From Zygnema cylindricum (taxonomy: Eukaryota; Streptophyta; Zygnematophyceae; Zygnematales; Zygnemataceae), in assembly GCA_037447655.1 (NCBI GenBank), contig JBBHKE010000817.1, positions 369,372-433,371 on the forward strand: DNA of 64,000 bases, read 5' to 3'. A program made the position numbers and the translations under genes. The notes beneath the pieces are model-generated. The model saw only the letters and a program-made list of their open reading frames with translations, was not told the DNA's origin and searched no databases. Positions 17,955 to 28,600 of the stretch are shown piece by piece; positions within the stretch are counted from its first letter, which is position 1; each line of letters begins with the position of its first letter.

Positions 17955-18124
17955 TGTTTCAAAAGTAGACGTTTTTATGGTAGGCGCCTTTATCGTAAGT
18001 TGTGTTATGGGCTTTTCATGTGATCTTCTTAGATCGCTACTTTTAACAGCGACCGTCCGATCGTCCGAATCTGACGGTGTAAATAACATTTATTTGGTCC
18101 GAATGTTTTAATTTGCCAGAATCA
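17955..18124 (+). mobile_element. Family C element, left part, split by an insertion
   Basis: Begins TTTCAAAAGTAGACGTTTTT and runs through GTAAGTTGTGTTATGGGCTT and GACCGTCCGATCGTCCGAAT, matching the intact copy at 55058-55333. It stops at 18124 and resumes at 19108. Confidence 0.75.
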
Positions 18125-19107
18125 TAGTTGTTCAAAACGCATTTTACGCACAATTCGAACACACGTACAATACGTAGAAACTGGAGAGGTCGATTTGAAA
18201 AAATCGTAAAAAACGTTAATGATTTTTTTCCGTACAAATCTGTACATGTTAAAAAAATTGAATTGAACATGTACCGCAGTCTGTACGCTTTCCGTCAAAT
18301 GAGCGGTAAAAAATAATGTGTATTTATATTATTATTACACCTCATGTGTGTATCGGAACAACTATATCAACTGGATACGGTCAATCTTAGCAACGGGTAC
18401 TAGATGCGTACGTAGGTCCAGGTTAACACCTGAGAACAACTCATTTTTTGTCAGAATAAAATAAAATTGTCTGTCGTTCACAGACAGGCAGCCATGGCCT
18501 TCTCTCTCTACCTCTCCGAGAGCACGAATCTTCAAAAAAACAAAGTACACGCCATATGCAGATGACATTTTTCATCATTCAACATTGCACGACGTAATCC
18601 TGGAACTCTACGCATGGTTGCTTTTTTGGAGGTCTGTGACTTCTTCATCAACGACTTCAACGACAGTTTACTAACTACTGCCGTGGCGTCGGTAATGGTG
18701 TCTTCCTTGAATTTTCGCTTTCAACTGTAGAAGTATCTATGGCGGCTTCTTTTCGAAAATTTAAAGAAGACGCCCGTACACATTTTGAACTTACGACGCT
18801 CAAATAGTGTAACGCCGCAACGTCTCGTTTTGGAAATGTCCGTAGACGTGACGATAAGTTTCCGTACATTTCTGTGTACATTCTGATCAGTTTACTGAAC
18901 AGAAAGTACCGATATGTGCATCGAATCTTTTCGACAATTTCCGTACAGTTTACGTTAATATTCGTACAGTTACCGTAATTTGTCTATAGGTTTCCGTAAA
19001 ATTTCAGTTTCGGTTTACAGTAGACGTTTTTTTGCGATTTTTTGAAAAGTCACGTACAATACGTAGAAACTGGAAAAAAATAAAAAATCGCGCGTATTGA
19101 ACAACTA
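18125..19107. mobile_element. Element inserted inside a family C copy (TAGTTGTTCAA termini)
   Basis: Left end TAGTTGTTCAA and right end TTGAACAACTA are exact complements. The word CACGTACAATACGTAGAAAC occurs near both ends (about 18162 and 19050). Flanking sequences on both sides join into one family C element, which defines the insertion limits. No recognisable transposase, so non-autonomous. Confidence 0.75.
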
Positions 19108-19217
19108 GGGTCCGAATAGGTCCGAATATAATATGGGTCTTAAGGTCATATTGTATGTTTTGCATACAATAGGCATATTGTATGGGCGTACTTTCACCTA
19201 CTTTTGAACTGTGGTTT
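19108..19217 (+). mobile_element. Family C element, right part
   Basis: Resumes with GGTCCGAAT..., ATGGGTCTTAAGGTCATATT, GCATACAATAGGCATATTGT and ends CACCTACTTTTGAACTGTGG, the family C right terminus. Confidence 0.75.
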
Positions 19218-19413
19218 GACGCCTCTGTATTTGTTTTTTTGCGGAATGAATGGTACAGGATCATTCGTTTCCTCATCTCATTTATCATCCATTTCTAGTG
19301 TGAATGCAGCAAATGTCTCCAATAAAGATTTCCACTTGATTTAATGACGATTCTGGTACGATCGAATATCCGTCAATTCGATTACAGTACGATTTTTCCT
19401 GAGGATGTGATCC

Positions 19414-19717
19414 CACGTGGCAAATATACACACGTGCGTTTCCGAACGTCGCGGAAAATGGAAGTAATCCTGGTCGTTCGATCACTGTCCATGTTTAAAC
19501 TGCCACGTGGCACGAAGCTATACCTGTCACGTCGCAGGTGATTTTCTGTGTTGAATGAAGGCTTCGAATTTTCTTTGCCACGTGGCAGGAAACCAGCCTC
19601 TCAAATGCAACAAGGCAGGAAAAGGTAGCACGTGGCGCTACATTCAAAATTTGAAAACTTGAGACTCGGAGTCCATGGAACTTTTACAGGAGAGCAGAGA
19701 AGGAAGCAGGACACGTG
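19414..19717 (+). promoter_or_regulatory. Cluster of six G-boxes upstream of the XRCC3 transcription unit
   Basis: CACGTG occurs at 19414, 19431, 19504, 19579, 19629 and 19712, five of them within CACGTGG. This is the palindromic core bound by plant bZIP and bHLH factors (for example ABRE-binding and PIF-type). The cluster ends 35 bases before a short ATG exon that splices toward XRCC3, so it is probably its promoter. Linkage to XRCC3 is inferred. Confidence 0.5.
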
Positions 19718-19751
19718 GCATGGTTCCATTAGTTGCGGTAAAAGGGAATCC

Positions 19752-19804
19752 ATGGCGGATATTAACAAGTTAGTTGACGAATTTGCGACAAAGCTGAAAC
19801 GAAG
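19752..19804 (+). other. Probable 5'-UTR exon of XRCC3 carrying the start of a uORF
   Basis: An ATG in a good context (CCATGGCG) opens 17 codons (MADINKLVDEFATKLKR) and meets a strong donor, AAG|GTAAGAG, at 19805. Splicing to the acceptor TTTGCAG at 21311-21317 adds Arg, Phe and a stop, giving a 19-residue upstream ORF that ends before the XRCC3 ATG. It could instead be the first exon of an unrelated gene. Confidence 0.4.
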
Positions 19805-19977
19805 GTAAGAGGTGTTATTTAAGCAATAAGGTTATGACGTTTAAACCCTAAAGGACAGAATTTGGACAAAAACAAAGAGATTTTTATTGCGTCTAACTCT
19901 GACGTGACGTGACGTGACTGTGACTGTAACTGTGACTGTGACTGTATCCGAGTAAACCGAGTGTACAGTAGTATCAG

Positions 19978-20270
19978 TTTTAGGGTTAAAACCCTAAAAA
20001 CCCTAAAAAACCCTAAACAATCCTAAAACCCCTAAATAACTCCAAAAACCCTGAAAAGCCCTTAATGAGAAATGGAGTTTCCAGTTGATATAGGGTTTGC
20101 GATTAGGGTTAGGTTATGTTTAGAATTAGGGTTTGGTCGGGGGATAGGCGAGGTTTAAGATTAGGTTAATTTCTAGGTGTAGGTGAGGTTTTAGCAAAAG
20201 GTTCGGATTAGGGTTAGACGAGGTTTAGGGTTAGTTTTGTGGCACAACTGTATATTAGGGTTACAGTCAA
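19978..20270 (+). repeat. Interstitial telomere-like repeats in both orientations
   Basis: AAACCCTAAAAACCCTAAAA units at 19978-20060 are followed by degenerate GATTAGGGTTAGG and GTTTAGGGTTAG units at 20090-20270. The inner junction is therefore inverted (CCCTAA then TTAGGG). It sits within the inferred XRCC3 5'-UTR intron. Confidence 0.75.
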
Positions 20271-20429
20271 CCCCTTCTCTCTCACTCTATCTCTCCATCT
20301 CTCTACCTCGCCTTTTTCTTTTGCACTCCATTCACTCCCTATCTCTCCCTCCTCCCCCTTATCTTTCTCTTTCTCCCCACTCTCTCTCTCTACTTCTCCC
20401 TGTCCCTCTCCCTCTCCCTCTTTCCCTGG

Positions 20430-20960
20430 AAAAATATGGGGGAAATTTGGAGATGTTTTGAGAAATATTGGGTAACATTGTGGACATTTATAGGAAATTA
20501 AGAGAAATTAGGAGAACTCGGAAGTAATGTTTGGGAAATTTATGACATGAAAGAACCTTTAAGATACACCCTAAACCACATGGAGACAATCGCACAAGGG
20601 TCGGATTTGGGAGATCGAGGAGATTTTGGGGAAACTTAAGAAATTTCGTGAAATTTTGGGAAATTCTTGAGGAAATTCTGGGGAGCATTGAAGGGAAAAA
20701 CTTGGGAAATTTCGGAAATTTCTGAGAATTTTTTCAGAATGGTGGGAAACATTTAGAGAAAGTTTGAGAAACCTGAGGAAATGTAGAGCAAAATTGGTAA
20801 CTTAAGAAAAGTTCGGAGAAATTTTGAAGAAATTAGGAGAAACTTTAGAGGAAACCTCGAGATTTTGAGTATGAAAAGAAGAAAACGGAGCACATTTTGA
20901 ACCATTAGGTGCAAAATAACACCCTGAAAAATATGGAGAGTTTCAGTAATTTAAAAAAGA
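20430..20960 (+). repeat. Degenerate GGGAAATTT/GGAGAAATT minisatellite
   Basis: About 500 bases of variants of TTGGGAAATTT and GAGGAAATT with no fixed period, within the inferred intron before XRCC3. The preceding 20270-20430 is C/T-rich. No coding function. Confidence 0.55.
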
Positions 20961-21134
20961 ATTTGGAAATTTTCACCGCAACCGAAGATGGCCCCTCCCC
21001 GATCTCGGCCGATGACTATTGACAAGGTTTTCGGGAGTAAATTTGTTCTCTGATTTACAAAGGCGAAGGCAAGTTTGAATATAATGTGATGACACATTTT
21101 TGACAGTTTGTGATGATTTTCCATTGCATATCCA

Positions 21135-21142
<8 letters not shown>

Positions 21143-21176
<34 letters not shown>
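21143..21176. repeat. (AT)n microsatellite
   Basis: A perfect AT dinucleotide run of about 17 units, 164 bases before the XRCC3 start codon. Confidence 0.95.
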
Positions 21177-21178
<2 letters not shown>

Positions 21179-21339
21179 TCTGTTTTCTGTCCTTCCATTC
21201 CTCCCTTTCCATTCTTACACATCTTCCATTTTTTTTTTCTTCGCTGCTGCTATTATTAACCAACTGCCTTCTCCATTCCTCTCTCTCTTCTCTATTCTCG
21301 CCATTTTGTGTTTGCAGATTTTAGGTTTTTCGATGACCA

Positions 21340-22386
21340 ATGTCTCTTGATGATGCTTCCCTTTCAAATCCCCAACTTCCAGCTCCTTTATTTCCACTTG
21401 AAAATCACGCCACTGGTCCCAGAAAAATATTCCCAAGAATTTTAACTCATCGAAATATTGCTAGAAAATGCACTTTTGGTTGTTCGACGCTGGATTCTCT
21501 TTTAAAGGGAGGAGTTTGTACGAAGATTTTGACTGAGATTGCTGGAGAAAGTGGAGCTGGAAAAACTCAACTTTGTTTGCAGCTTTCTTTAACGGTTCAA
21601 CTTCCTGTTTCCGAGGGAGGACTCTCAGGAAGTGCCCTTTATATCTATACGGAAGGCCGGTTTCCTTATCAAAGACTTCAGGAGCTTTCACAATTCTACA
21701 AGCCGAGGGTCAATGTCAGAGCATCCGGGGCAGAATCGAGTACTTCTGGTAATGTAGGCAATACTGATATCAAGTCCTCCGAAGTTATCGAAATCGATCC
21801 TTGTGAGAACGTTCTTTTAGAAGACTGCAATACTATTGAGGAACTCCAGGCATATCTTGAATGGCGATTACCTTTACAGTTGCGTCAGTTGAGGCGACCA
21901 TTTCCTGTGAAACTTTTAATAATCGACTCTATCGCAGGTCTATTTCGAACGGAATTTGACAACAATTTGACAGACTTAACTCGTCGAAATGAAGTTCTGT
22001 TTAGGGTTGCTAGTTCCCTGAAACGGTACGCTGAAAACTACGGATTGGCAGTTGTGATTACCAACCAAGTTACGGATTCTATGGAGAACAAGGAATGTGA
22101 ATTAACGGGAGTGAAATTTTGTATGAATGGAGGTCAAGGTCATTTTATTCCGGCTTTAGGGCTTGGCTGGGCTAACTGTGTGAATACTAGGCTTCTGGTT
22201 TCCAAGCTCCCGGATTTTATAGCGTTTAGTCAGATTAGCAAAACTATACAGCCGGAGGATGAGGCAACTAAGGAGAAGTACATGATTCGTCGAAGAAGAA
22301 TGCAAGTAATTTTTTCACCACAAGTTGGTCCATCGTTTTGTGATTACGTTGTTGATCGACGCGGAATAAAGGCTTTGAAAATTTGA
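21340..22386 (+). CDS. XRCC3: XRCC3, RAD51-paralogue recombination ATPase
   Basis: A single 348-residue open frame, the usual length for XRCC3 (human 346). Walker A is GESGAGKT at residues 69-76, in the XRCC3-typical context TEIAGESGAGKTQLCLQLSL. Walker B is LLIID at about 192-196, followed by SIAGLFRTEFDN and the TNQVTD segment (241-246). The C-terminal GLGWANCVNTRLLV and VIFSPQVGPS...VVDRRGI also match the family. With RAD51C it forms the CX3 complex, which acts in homologous recombination, Holliday-junction processing and meiosis in the nucleus. Start: an in-frame TGA lies two codons upstream of the ATG at 21340, so the N-terminus is fixed. An acceptor (TTTGCAG) at 21311-21317 suggests an intron in the 5' UTR. 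The coding region has no introns, unlike what I recall for angiosperm XRCC3. A loop at about 124-155 (Ser/Gly/Glu-rich) looks like a lineage insertion. Confidence 0.93.
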   Translation: MSLDDASLSNPQLPAPLFPLENHATGPRKIFPRILTHRNIARKCTFGCSTLDSLLKGGVCTKILTEIAGESGAGKTQLCLQLSLTVQLPVSEGGLSGSALYIYTEGRFPYQRLQELSQFYKPRVNVRASGAESSTSGNVGNTDIKSSEVIEIDPCENVLLEDCNTIEELQAYLEWRLPLQLRQLRRPFPVKLLIIDSIAGLFRTEFDNNLTDLTRRNEVLFRVASSLKRYAENYGLAVVITNQVTDSMENKECELTGVKFCMNGGQGHFIPALGLGWANCVNTRLLVSKLPDFIAFSQISKTIQPEDEATKEKYMIRRRRMQVIFSPQVGPSFCDYVVDRRGIKALKI

Positions 22387-22499
22387 CCAGAGCTAAACTG
22401 TATTTGTATAAGTAATATTTTTGGAAGCTTATATTGGAAAACTAGATGGTGGCAATGTATTATCTTTCACACTACTACGCCACAGCACCTTCTTCCCAT

Positions 22500-22670
22500 G
22501 GCAATTTTTTACCTTCGGATATAACTCCTCCCCACTATGGGATAACACTTCTTCCTATCAAAATGTTTTACCTTTGGATTTAACTTCTCCGCCACTGTGG
22601 GATAATACTCCTTTCTATCGAAATGTTTTACCTTCGGATCTAACTCCTCGCTCACTACGCGACAGCAAAT
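22500..22670 (+). repeat. 60-bp tandem repeat, about three copies
   Basis: Units contain ATGTTTTACCTTCGGAT..., AACTCCTCC, CACTATGGGATAA and CTTTCTATCGAA, with a period of about 60 bases. It lies 110 bases after the XRCC3 stop, in its 3' UTR or just beyond. The open frame across it is periodic and not convincing as a gene. Confidence 0.75.
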
Positions 22671-22975
22671 GGATAGGGCATCCACGGCCTCCACCTTCAC
22701 CATCCGGGATCCCAACATCCTTTGAGTGACCTTATATCCGAGATAACGAACCTTTTTCACCTCAAAAAAACTTTTCCCCGAATGAACTTTAATCTAGTCT
22801 CATGCTGGGAGTCAAGAACCTACTAAAATGTGCAGCAAAAGGGAGAACACTCCCCACACCCCCGAAAGTTGGTAGAGACGTCTCCTCCTCCCTCCCGAAA
22901 ATCAGTAAAAAATCTTCCCGCCCTCTCCCCCGTTTGCAGCAACGGCGCAAACCTTCCCTACCCCCCTCCCATGTA

Positions 22976-23180
22976 CCACTATTAGAGTAGACAAGTTTTT
23001 GACCACTTAACTCATCTTTCCTCTGAGCACACTTGCCTAATTTCCGTTCTGAGACTCGCCAATCGGAAGGTGAGAACCTTACATTTCGATCGCAACCGTT
23101 GGATGAACAATCGCTAAGTGTGCAGGAAGAAAAGGTGAAAGTGGCGGAAAAAACATTAACACCAATAGTGGTACACTGTA
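22976..23180. mobile_element. MITE-like element, family A, diverged
   Basis: Starts TACCACTATTAGAG and ends ACACCAATAGTGGTACACTG. It contains the family core GAGACTCGCCAATCGGAAGG followed by TGAGAACC and the arm GTGTGCAGGAAGAAAAG. Confidence 0.65.
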
Positions 23181-23214
23181 CTTTCCACACAGTGGCAAAT
23201 CCCTCACCCCAAGA

Positions 23215-23763
23215 ATGAGAATATGTCACATCTGCTCGTGCGACCCTGTCTTTCATCGTGACGGCGTCCATTTCCTCGTTGCTCCCATGGGGGAAAGAGT
23301 TGATTAGGTACACAACACTATTTGCGACAGTATTTTGAGTATTGCCTTTGTGGGGGAGCATTCAATTTGTCGGGAGGTTTCATACATTGTTACTTTGCGG
23401 CAGATTGATAATGACTCCCTCAATGGTGCCTGCCGTATTTTTTTTGACATTGTTTTGGGAAATCCTACCTCGGTTATAGTCGCTGGTCACGAGGCTCAAC
23501 ATGTTGGAGTGGGTGCTCGTGACGCTTCTCGTAAGGACCGTGATTATATGCACCGCGATGCTATTCATGACTTTATTATGACGGCAGTTGAGATATTTGG
23601 TCGTTTGGGAGTTGCTTTGGAGGAGATCTTTTCTACCCGTGGCCGACATTCTTTCGAGAGGACGGGTCCTGGGAGTCCTCGCTTTAGTTCTCACATCTTT
23701 CTATTTTCAGCGTGTATGCGTGACTTTACAGCGAGGGCAAACTCCTATCCTCCTTCGTGCTAG
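23215..23763 (+). pseudogene. Probable C-terminal remnant of a reverse-transcriptase retroelement
   Basis: One frame gives RICHICSCDPVFHRDGVHFL, a cysteine/histidine motif of the kind that follows reverse transcriptase in some non-LTR or DIRS-like elements. It is followed after a stop by VHNTICDSI (compare the family's R/VHN..RD motif), and then by a run to 23763 with VVAGHEAQH-like, ARDASRKDRDYMH and FIMTAVEIFGRLGVALEE segments. That order resembles the nuclease-like tail of such elements (a PADV..DV block, an A..K..KY block and an F.P...ETFG.LG block). At least one in-frame stop (TGA or TAG near 23300) and the absence of an upstream RT domain make it a dead fragment. The assignment rests on pattern memory only. 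Confidence 0.35.
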
Positions 23764-23764
23764 T

Positions 23765-25600
23765 ATTGTTTTTATGGATTGTTGTGTTCCCTTTTTCTGG
23801 GGAATTGAAGGGGTTGCTTTTAGATTGGTTGGAACTTGGTTAGGTTGTTTTTGATTTGGGTATGTTTTGTTGTTGTTGCTTTTGTGCTTATTCCCTTCAA
23901 TGTCTTTTGTTAACTTACCCTTGTTTGTAATAGTTTTGCACTTTATTTCCTTCAGCCGCATTTCACGAGTCAGTTTTGTTTTAGACGCCCATTTGCAGTT
24001 CCCATGTTCTAAGATGTTTTACCATCGTGTAAAGTCTTTCAAAAAGTTATGACTTTGGTTTACATGTAAGAATATTACAAAAGCATTGAAATAAAAAACG
24101 TAGCCCAAAACAGACACGGTCTAAAGCATATGTGGCTTAGGTAGTAGGCAGAGTCACATTTGCCATCCACCTCAAGCTTACAAATGTTGTGATTACTCAC
24201 CAAACACAGCATGGTCGTTAGTTGAGCAATTATTTTTCAAAGCACGTGTATATTTATTTTGCACTCTAATTGCTGAGGTTTGGTTGAGTCATTTTGAATT
24301 TTTCCTTAGCTGTTTCGTTTGGTGTTTTATTTTGCTTCCTTGGGTGGTTTGGGTTTTACCTTCCATCTTTTTGTATTTTCATTGCTTTTGCCTTGCTTAC
24401 CCTTCTTGTTTTATTCCCCTCGCCTGTAGTTTTTCGGTTTTAGCATTGCTACCTCCTTTTCTTCCCATGGGCTTTGATGGCTTACCATCGCATTTATATA
24501 TTTAATTGTCTGTTATTTTCAAAGCCAAAGATAGTGCATAGCAACAAATTCTCTCTAACATGCTGGTAAATATTTTGCAGGGGATTTGCCCCGCCATTTA
24601 CTGGCTCTAGATTTTCTTTATCAGAACAAAATTTTGTTTGAAAGCTATAAAATCCAGTATGTCAAGTCTTAGAAGTTTCCAGGATGAGATTCCGGTAACC
24701 ACCTGGTCTAATGTTTTGAGTTCTAACTTGTTCAAAGAATTTAGGCTTATTAAAAATAAGTTTCACTTTTGGAGGCAAATCCTGTAACCCATTTAGTTTT
24801 TTGGGTAAATTAACCAATGGATCAATTCTAAAATTGAACCATTAGCCGTCAACTTCAGGACAAATTTTCCCTCCAACGTAACTAACCTGTTAGCTGACGA
24901 CGGATTGCGATTTACACTGTCTAAATGTAGGGGAAGGTATGAGAACCTTATATATTGCTACCCCATATTATGCGCATGTGTAACAATCTAACCTCAAATA
25001 ACCATGTAACTTATCCATTTTCACAAATCAAGGTGCAGCATATAATATCTAAAGCCAGGCGAACCTTTCGATTCACACCAAAAATGGTAGAGTCGTCATC
25101 CACACACCACATTTCAAAACCATTACACAAGCTGTTCTAAGATGTCATAAAAGTTTTTAGACATACAAGAATTGAAATCACAAACCACGTGGACATGTTG
25201 TTAATCATATGATGTTAGAACTTTTGCTGCTGTTAGATAGATGACACGAGTAAGAAAGAAATGGGACAATACCATTGAAGTCGAGAAAGAAAGAAAAAAA
25301 GACTAACCCAATTCTGTATGACATGCCCCATTTACCGACAATCCTGACAATATCATCACTTGGGTGACATATGCAATTAAAGCATTTCAAAAAAATACAA
25401 TGTTAATTAAAATCGGTGGTAGTCAAAACTTCGTTAGCATCCAATATTTGAAACGTTCAAATCGAAAACTCCAAGAGTTTTGAGTGCCATAGACTAATTG
25501 CTAATATGTTACATTGGTACATTAACAGAACAAAAGTCTTAAAACAGGAGCATATAGATGGAGAACTGGTTGGGAAAGGGAGCCAAAATAGTTTTTCTAA
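23765..25600. other. AT-rich intergenic DNA between the RT remnant and glyoxalase I
   Basis: T-rich with no exon, RNA gene or clear repeat that I can support. The last hundred bases are probably the 3' UTR of the minus-strand glyoxalase gene. Confidence 0.4.
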
Positions 25601-25639
25601 ATGGTCACACCTCTTGTGAGAAATATGAGCCTAACTCCT

Positions 25640-28600
25640 TCACTCCAACTCCTTCAAAAAGTCAGCATTGTCGACAAACACCTATAACACACGCCACAAA
25701 ATCGATAAATATTAGCTCTCAATTCAAAAAAAAATCAAATGAACAAAAATGTGGCGAATATGTGATAAATAATGGTATGGTACATCATTAAGCGAATACT
25801 AGAAAGACTAGCACGACATATAGAAAGACAAATTTTGAACAACTTCAAATAGCAGTTAAAAGAGAAGAAGTCTCAATAAACAATCAAACCATTCAATAAG
25901 GTTCAAATTCAATGAAAGGCTGCCAAAGAAAACAATAGCAAAGGAAAGAAGCAAGAAAGATAAATGTCGTAAACAGTCAGCAAGAATAAACACAAACGGA
26001 TGAAAACAGGTTTGCTCAAAAAATTGAGATAGAAGGGATGTCCAGGTACCGATTTCCATCCATCAGGATCGAGGAATGCAGTTATCTTTGTGTTTATGCC
26101 AGGAAGAGGCCCAGGCTCTCTTGTGATTTTGCCTCCTGCTATGCGTACAGCCTCAGCTGTCTTATACACATCGTCAGTTCCCACCGCAATCTGCATCCCA
26201 AAGCCAGCTCCCATGTAAGCTGGATACAATAGCATATTTGCGTTCTAAAACATTCTGCATCACCACAAAAAATACCGGCTTTGAGTAACCTTCCAAGTCT
26301 AAACTGAGATACAAATAGTTAGTCACAAACACACCTAGTGAACTTTTACTCTTCACACAGGGAGAGGGAGAATTAGAGAGACAGTGAGACTTGTGGACCC
26401 TGCTTTGATTCAGAAGATTCGAGCTTTAATCAACCTTATCTCCTATGTTGTTTAGTATTTCATCAAGTTCCATCGCTTACTGCATTGTTTACCAACTTCA
26501 AGAAAATGACGACTCAAAGGAAGAGCGCAGCAGAGAGTATCTACCTGGCCATATGCATTCCCTTTCGTGTACTCAGTGACGCCATAGTTGTAAGTCAACT
26601 CCATGACAGCTGACGACTCCTCTGGACCGTATCCCAACATAGCAATTGTGTACTGCAAAGCCGAATATCAACATAATGTAAGGCAAATATCGATTACACA
26701 AGTGAAATAGCCTGATTAGCAACATAACAAGTCTGAAATTCTGTCTCTTTCTAGCGTATAAAAAACAGACACAAAATGGTCTAAGCAGCTTTGTCAACTC
26801 TGAAGACTTTCTATAAACTGCCGTTTAGAACCTGCGCTTCAAACTTACAGCTGGTTCCCATCTACTCTGTTCCAATCGCAATTCGATATATACACCCAAA
26901 ATTTGATTATTTCAAGCAGAGAAATGTCAGTCAAAGATGAAAACAATCAAAGTCATTAAAACGTAAACAAGGCAAACTTTGAAGAACGTTTATGGTGCTA
27001 CTTCTTTGGTCGGTTATGGAACCTGGCAAAAAAAAATCCAAATTGAACACAGATCTTCCCAGTACACAGCTTACCTTATAATCAGGATTGTCTCGCTTTC
27101 TCAAAAGTTTCATTCCTAGTGCCTGCTCACACCAGACAAGCAAGCAACAAAAATAATTCAGATTAAAGATAAGAACAAAAGGTACACACTCTCGCGTATA
27201 TGTCATAATTCTTTTTCAAAACAATTGTTCATACAAAACGTAAAAAAAAAAAACACTCTGTTTAATTGGTGATTTTCTGAAGCAATTGCTCCAATACACA
27301 TCTTGTATACAACTTCCATTAAAGTACAAACCCACCTTCTCATAGAACGTGATAGCCCGATCAAGGTCACCCACTCGTAGCATGACCTGGCAGAAGGGCT
27401 CTGGCGTCTCAGGCCTCTGGATGAGCTCAAACTTGTAACCATCAGGATCCTGAAAGACCCCTCCAAACATATAGCAGAACAGCATTGCCTCAGCTCCTCC
27501 ACTGAAACTGGTCTTTTTTTGGGTGAATGTCTCCTCTTAACATTCATATTTCACACACGCCCTTGGTCCTCAACTTCTGGTGGCAAAAGCCCATTGAGTT
27601 TTATGCTAGGTCTATGGACAACCAAATCTCACTCCCGTCGATTTTTGAATATACATTAATTTGAAATGACAAACATGAAATGACCGTAACTTGCCCACGT
27701 CTGTTAGCCCCTTTGTCAAGTTTCGCAGTCTAAAGCCGTCAAAACTTGGGCCGCCGCACCAGTCTATATACCCTATTTTTAGTTGGAACACTTAACTGAA
27801 AAACAGGTCTACAATTATTTTTTTAGATCGACCATTTTCTTAAAGATAATCCACTCACCTCCACAAATGCTATCACACTTTTGCCACCCTTCACTGGTCC
27901 TGCTTCCCTAGTCACCTTGCCTCCCTTACTCTTGATCAAATCCACTGTCTTATAGACCTGGAAATGCAAAAGGTACCCAAAAAAAAAAAAAAAAAGTCAA
28001 AAATATAAATGCCTGTGACAACCCGCTGTAACTCTGCAACAAGAGTAGGGCGAGGCTGAAACATCTACGTCGTTTTGACAAGCACAAAAGAGTTCAATCC
28101 ATATCGAGGAGTTGAGCCTTCCAATCAAAGATGAGCTGTGATTAATAGATAGCATAAAAATCCATCAACCACTACTTGTGAAGAATTTACGTCTGTAATT
28201 GTCACACACAGTTACATTGCAACACAAATAGCAAAACAATAAACAAACAAAAAAGAAAAGCTGCACAAGGAATCCACTGAGCTCCCAAAAACTAGACCAT
28301 AAAGTGCGACCACAATACACCAAATAAGGTGTCCCTTCAGAACTGGTCGAACAGGATTTTGGGAGGTGGATTTGGCTTTCACTTCAATGTGAAGGGTCAA
28401 AAAAAAACTCACGTCTTCCACTGCGATCCCAAAATGACCAAAACCAGTGCCAATGTCGTACTTGTCCACACCATAGTCTGCGATGAACACGACAAAAAGT
28501 ATTAAGGTTCATTTTTTCCATTTGTAAACGAGCACTGATTATTTCTGTCTGATCCTGACCAACAAAAAACCTTGCTGCATTTGACCTGAAAATTTATAAG

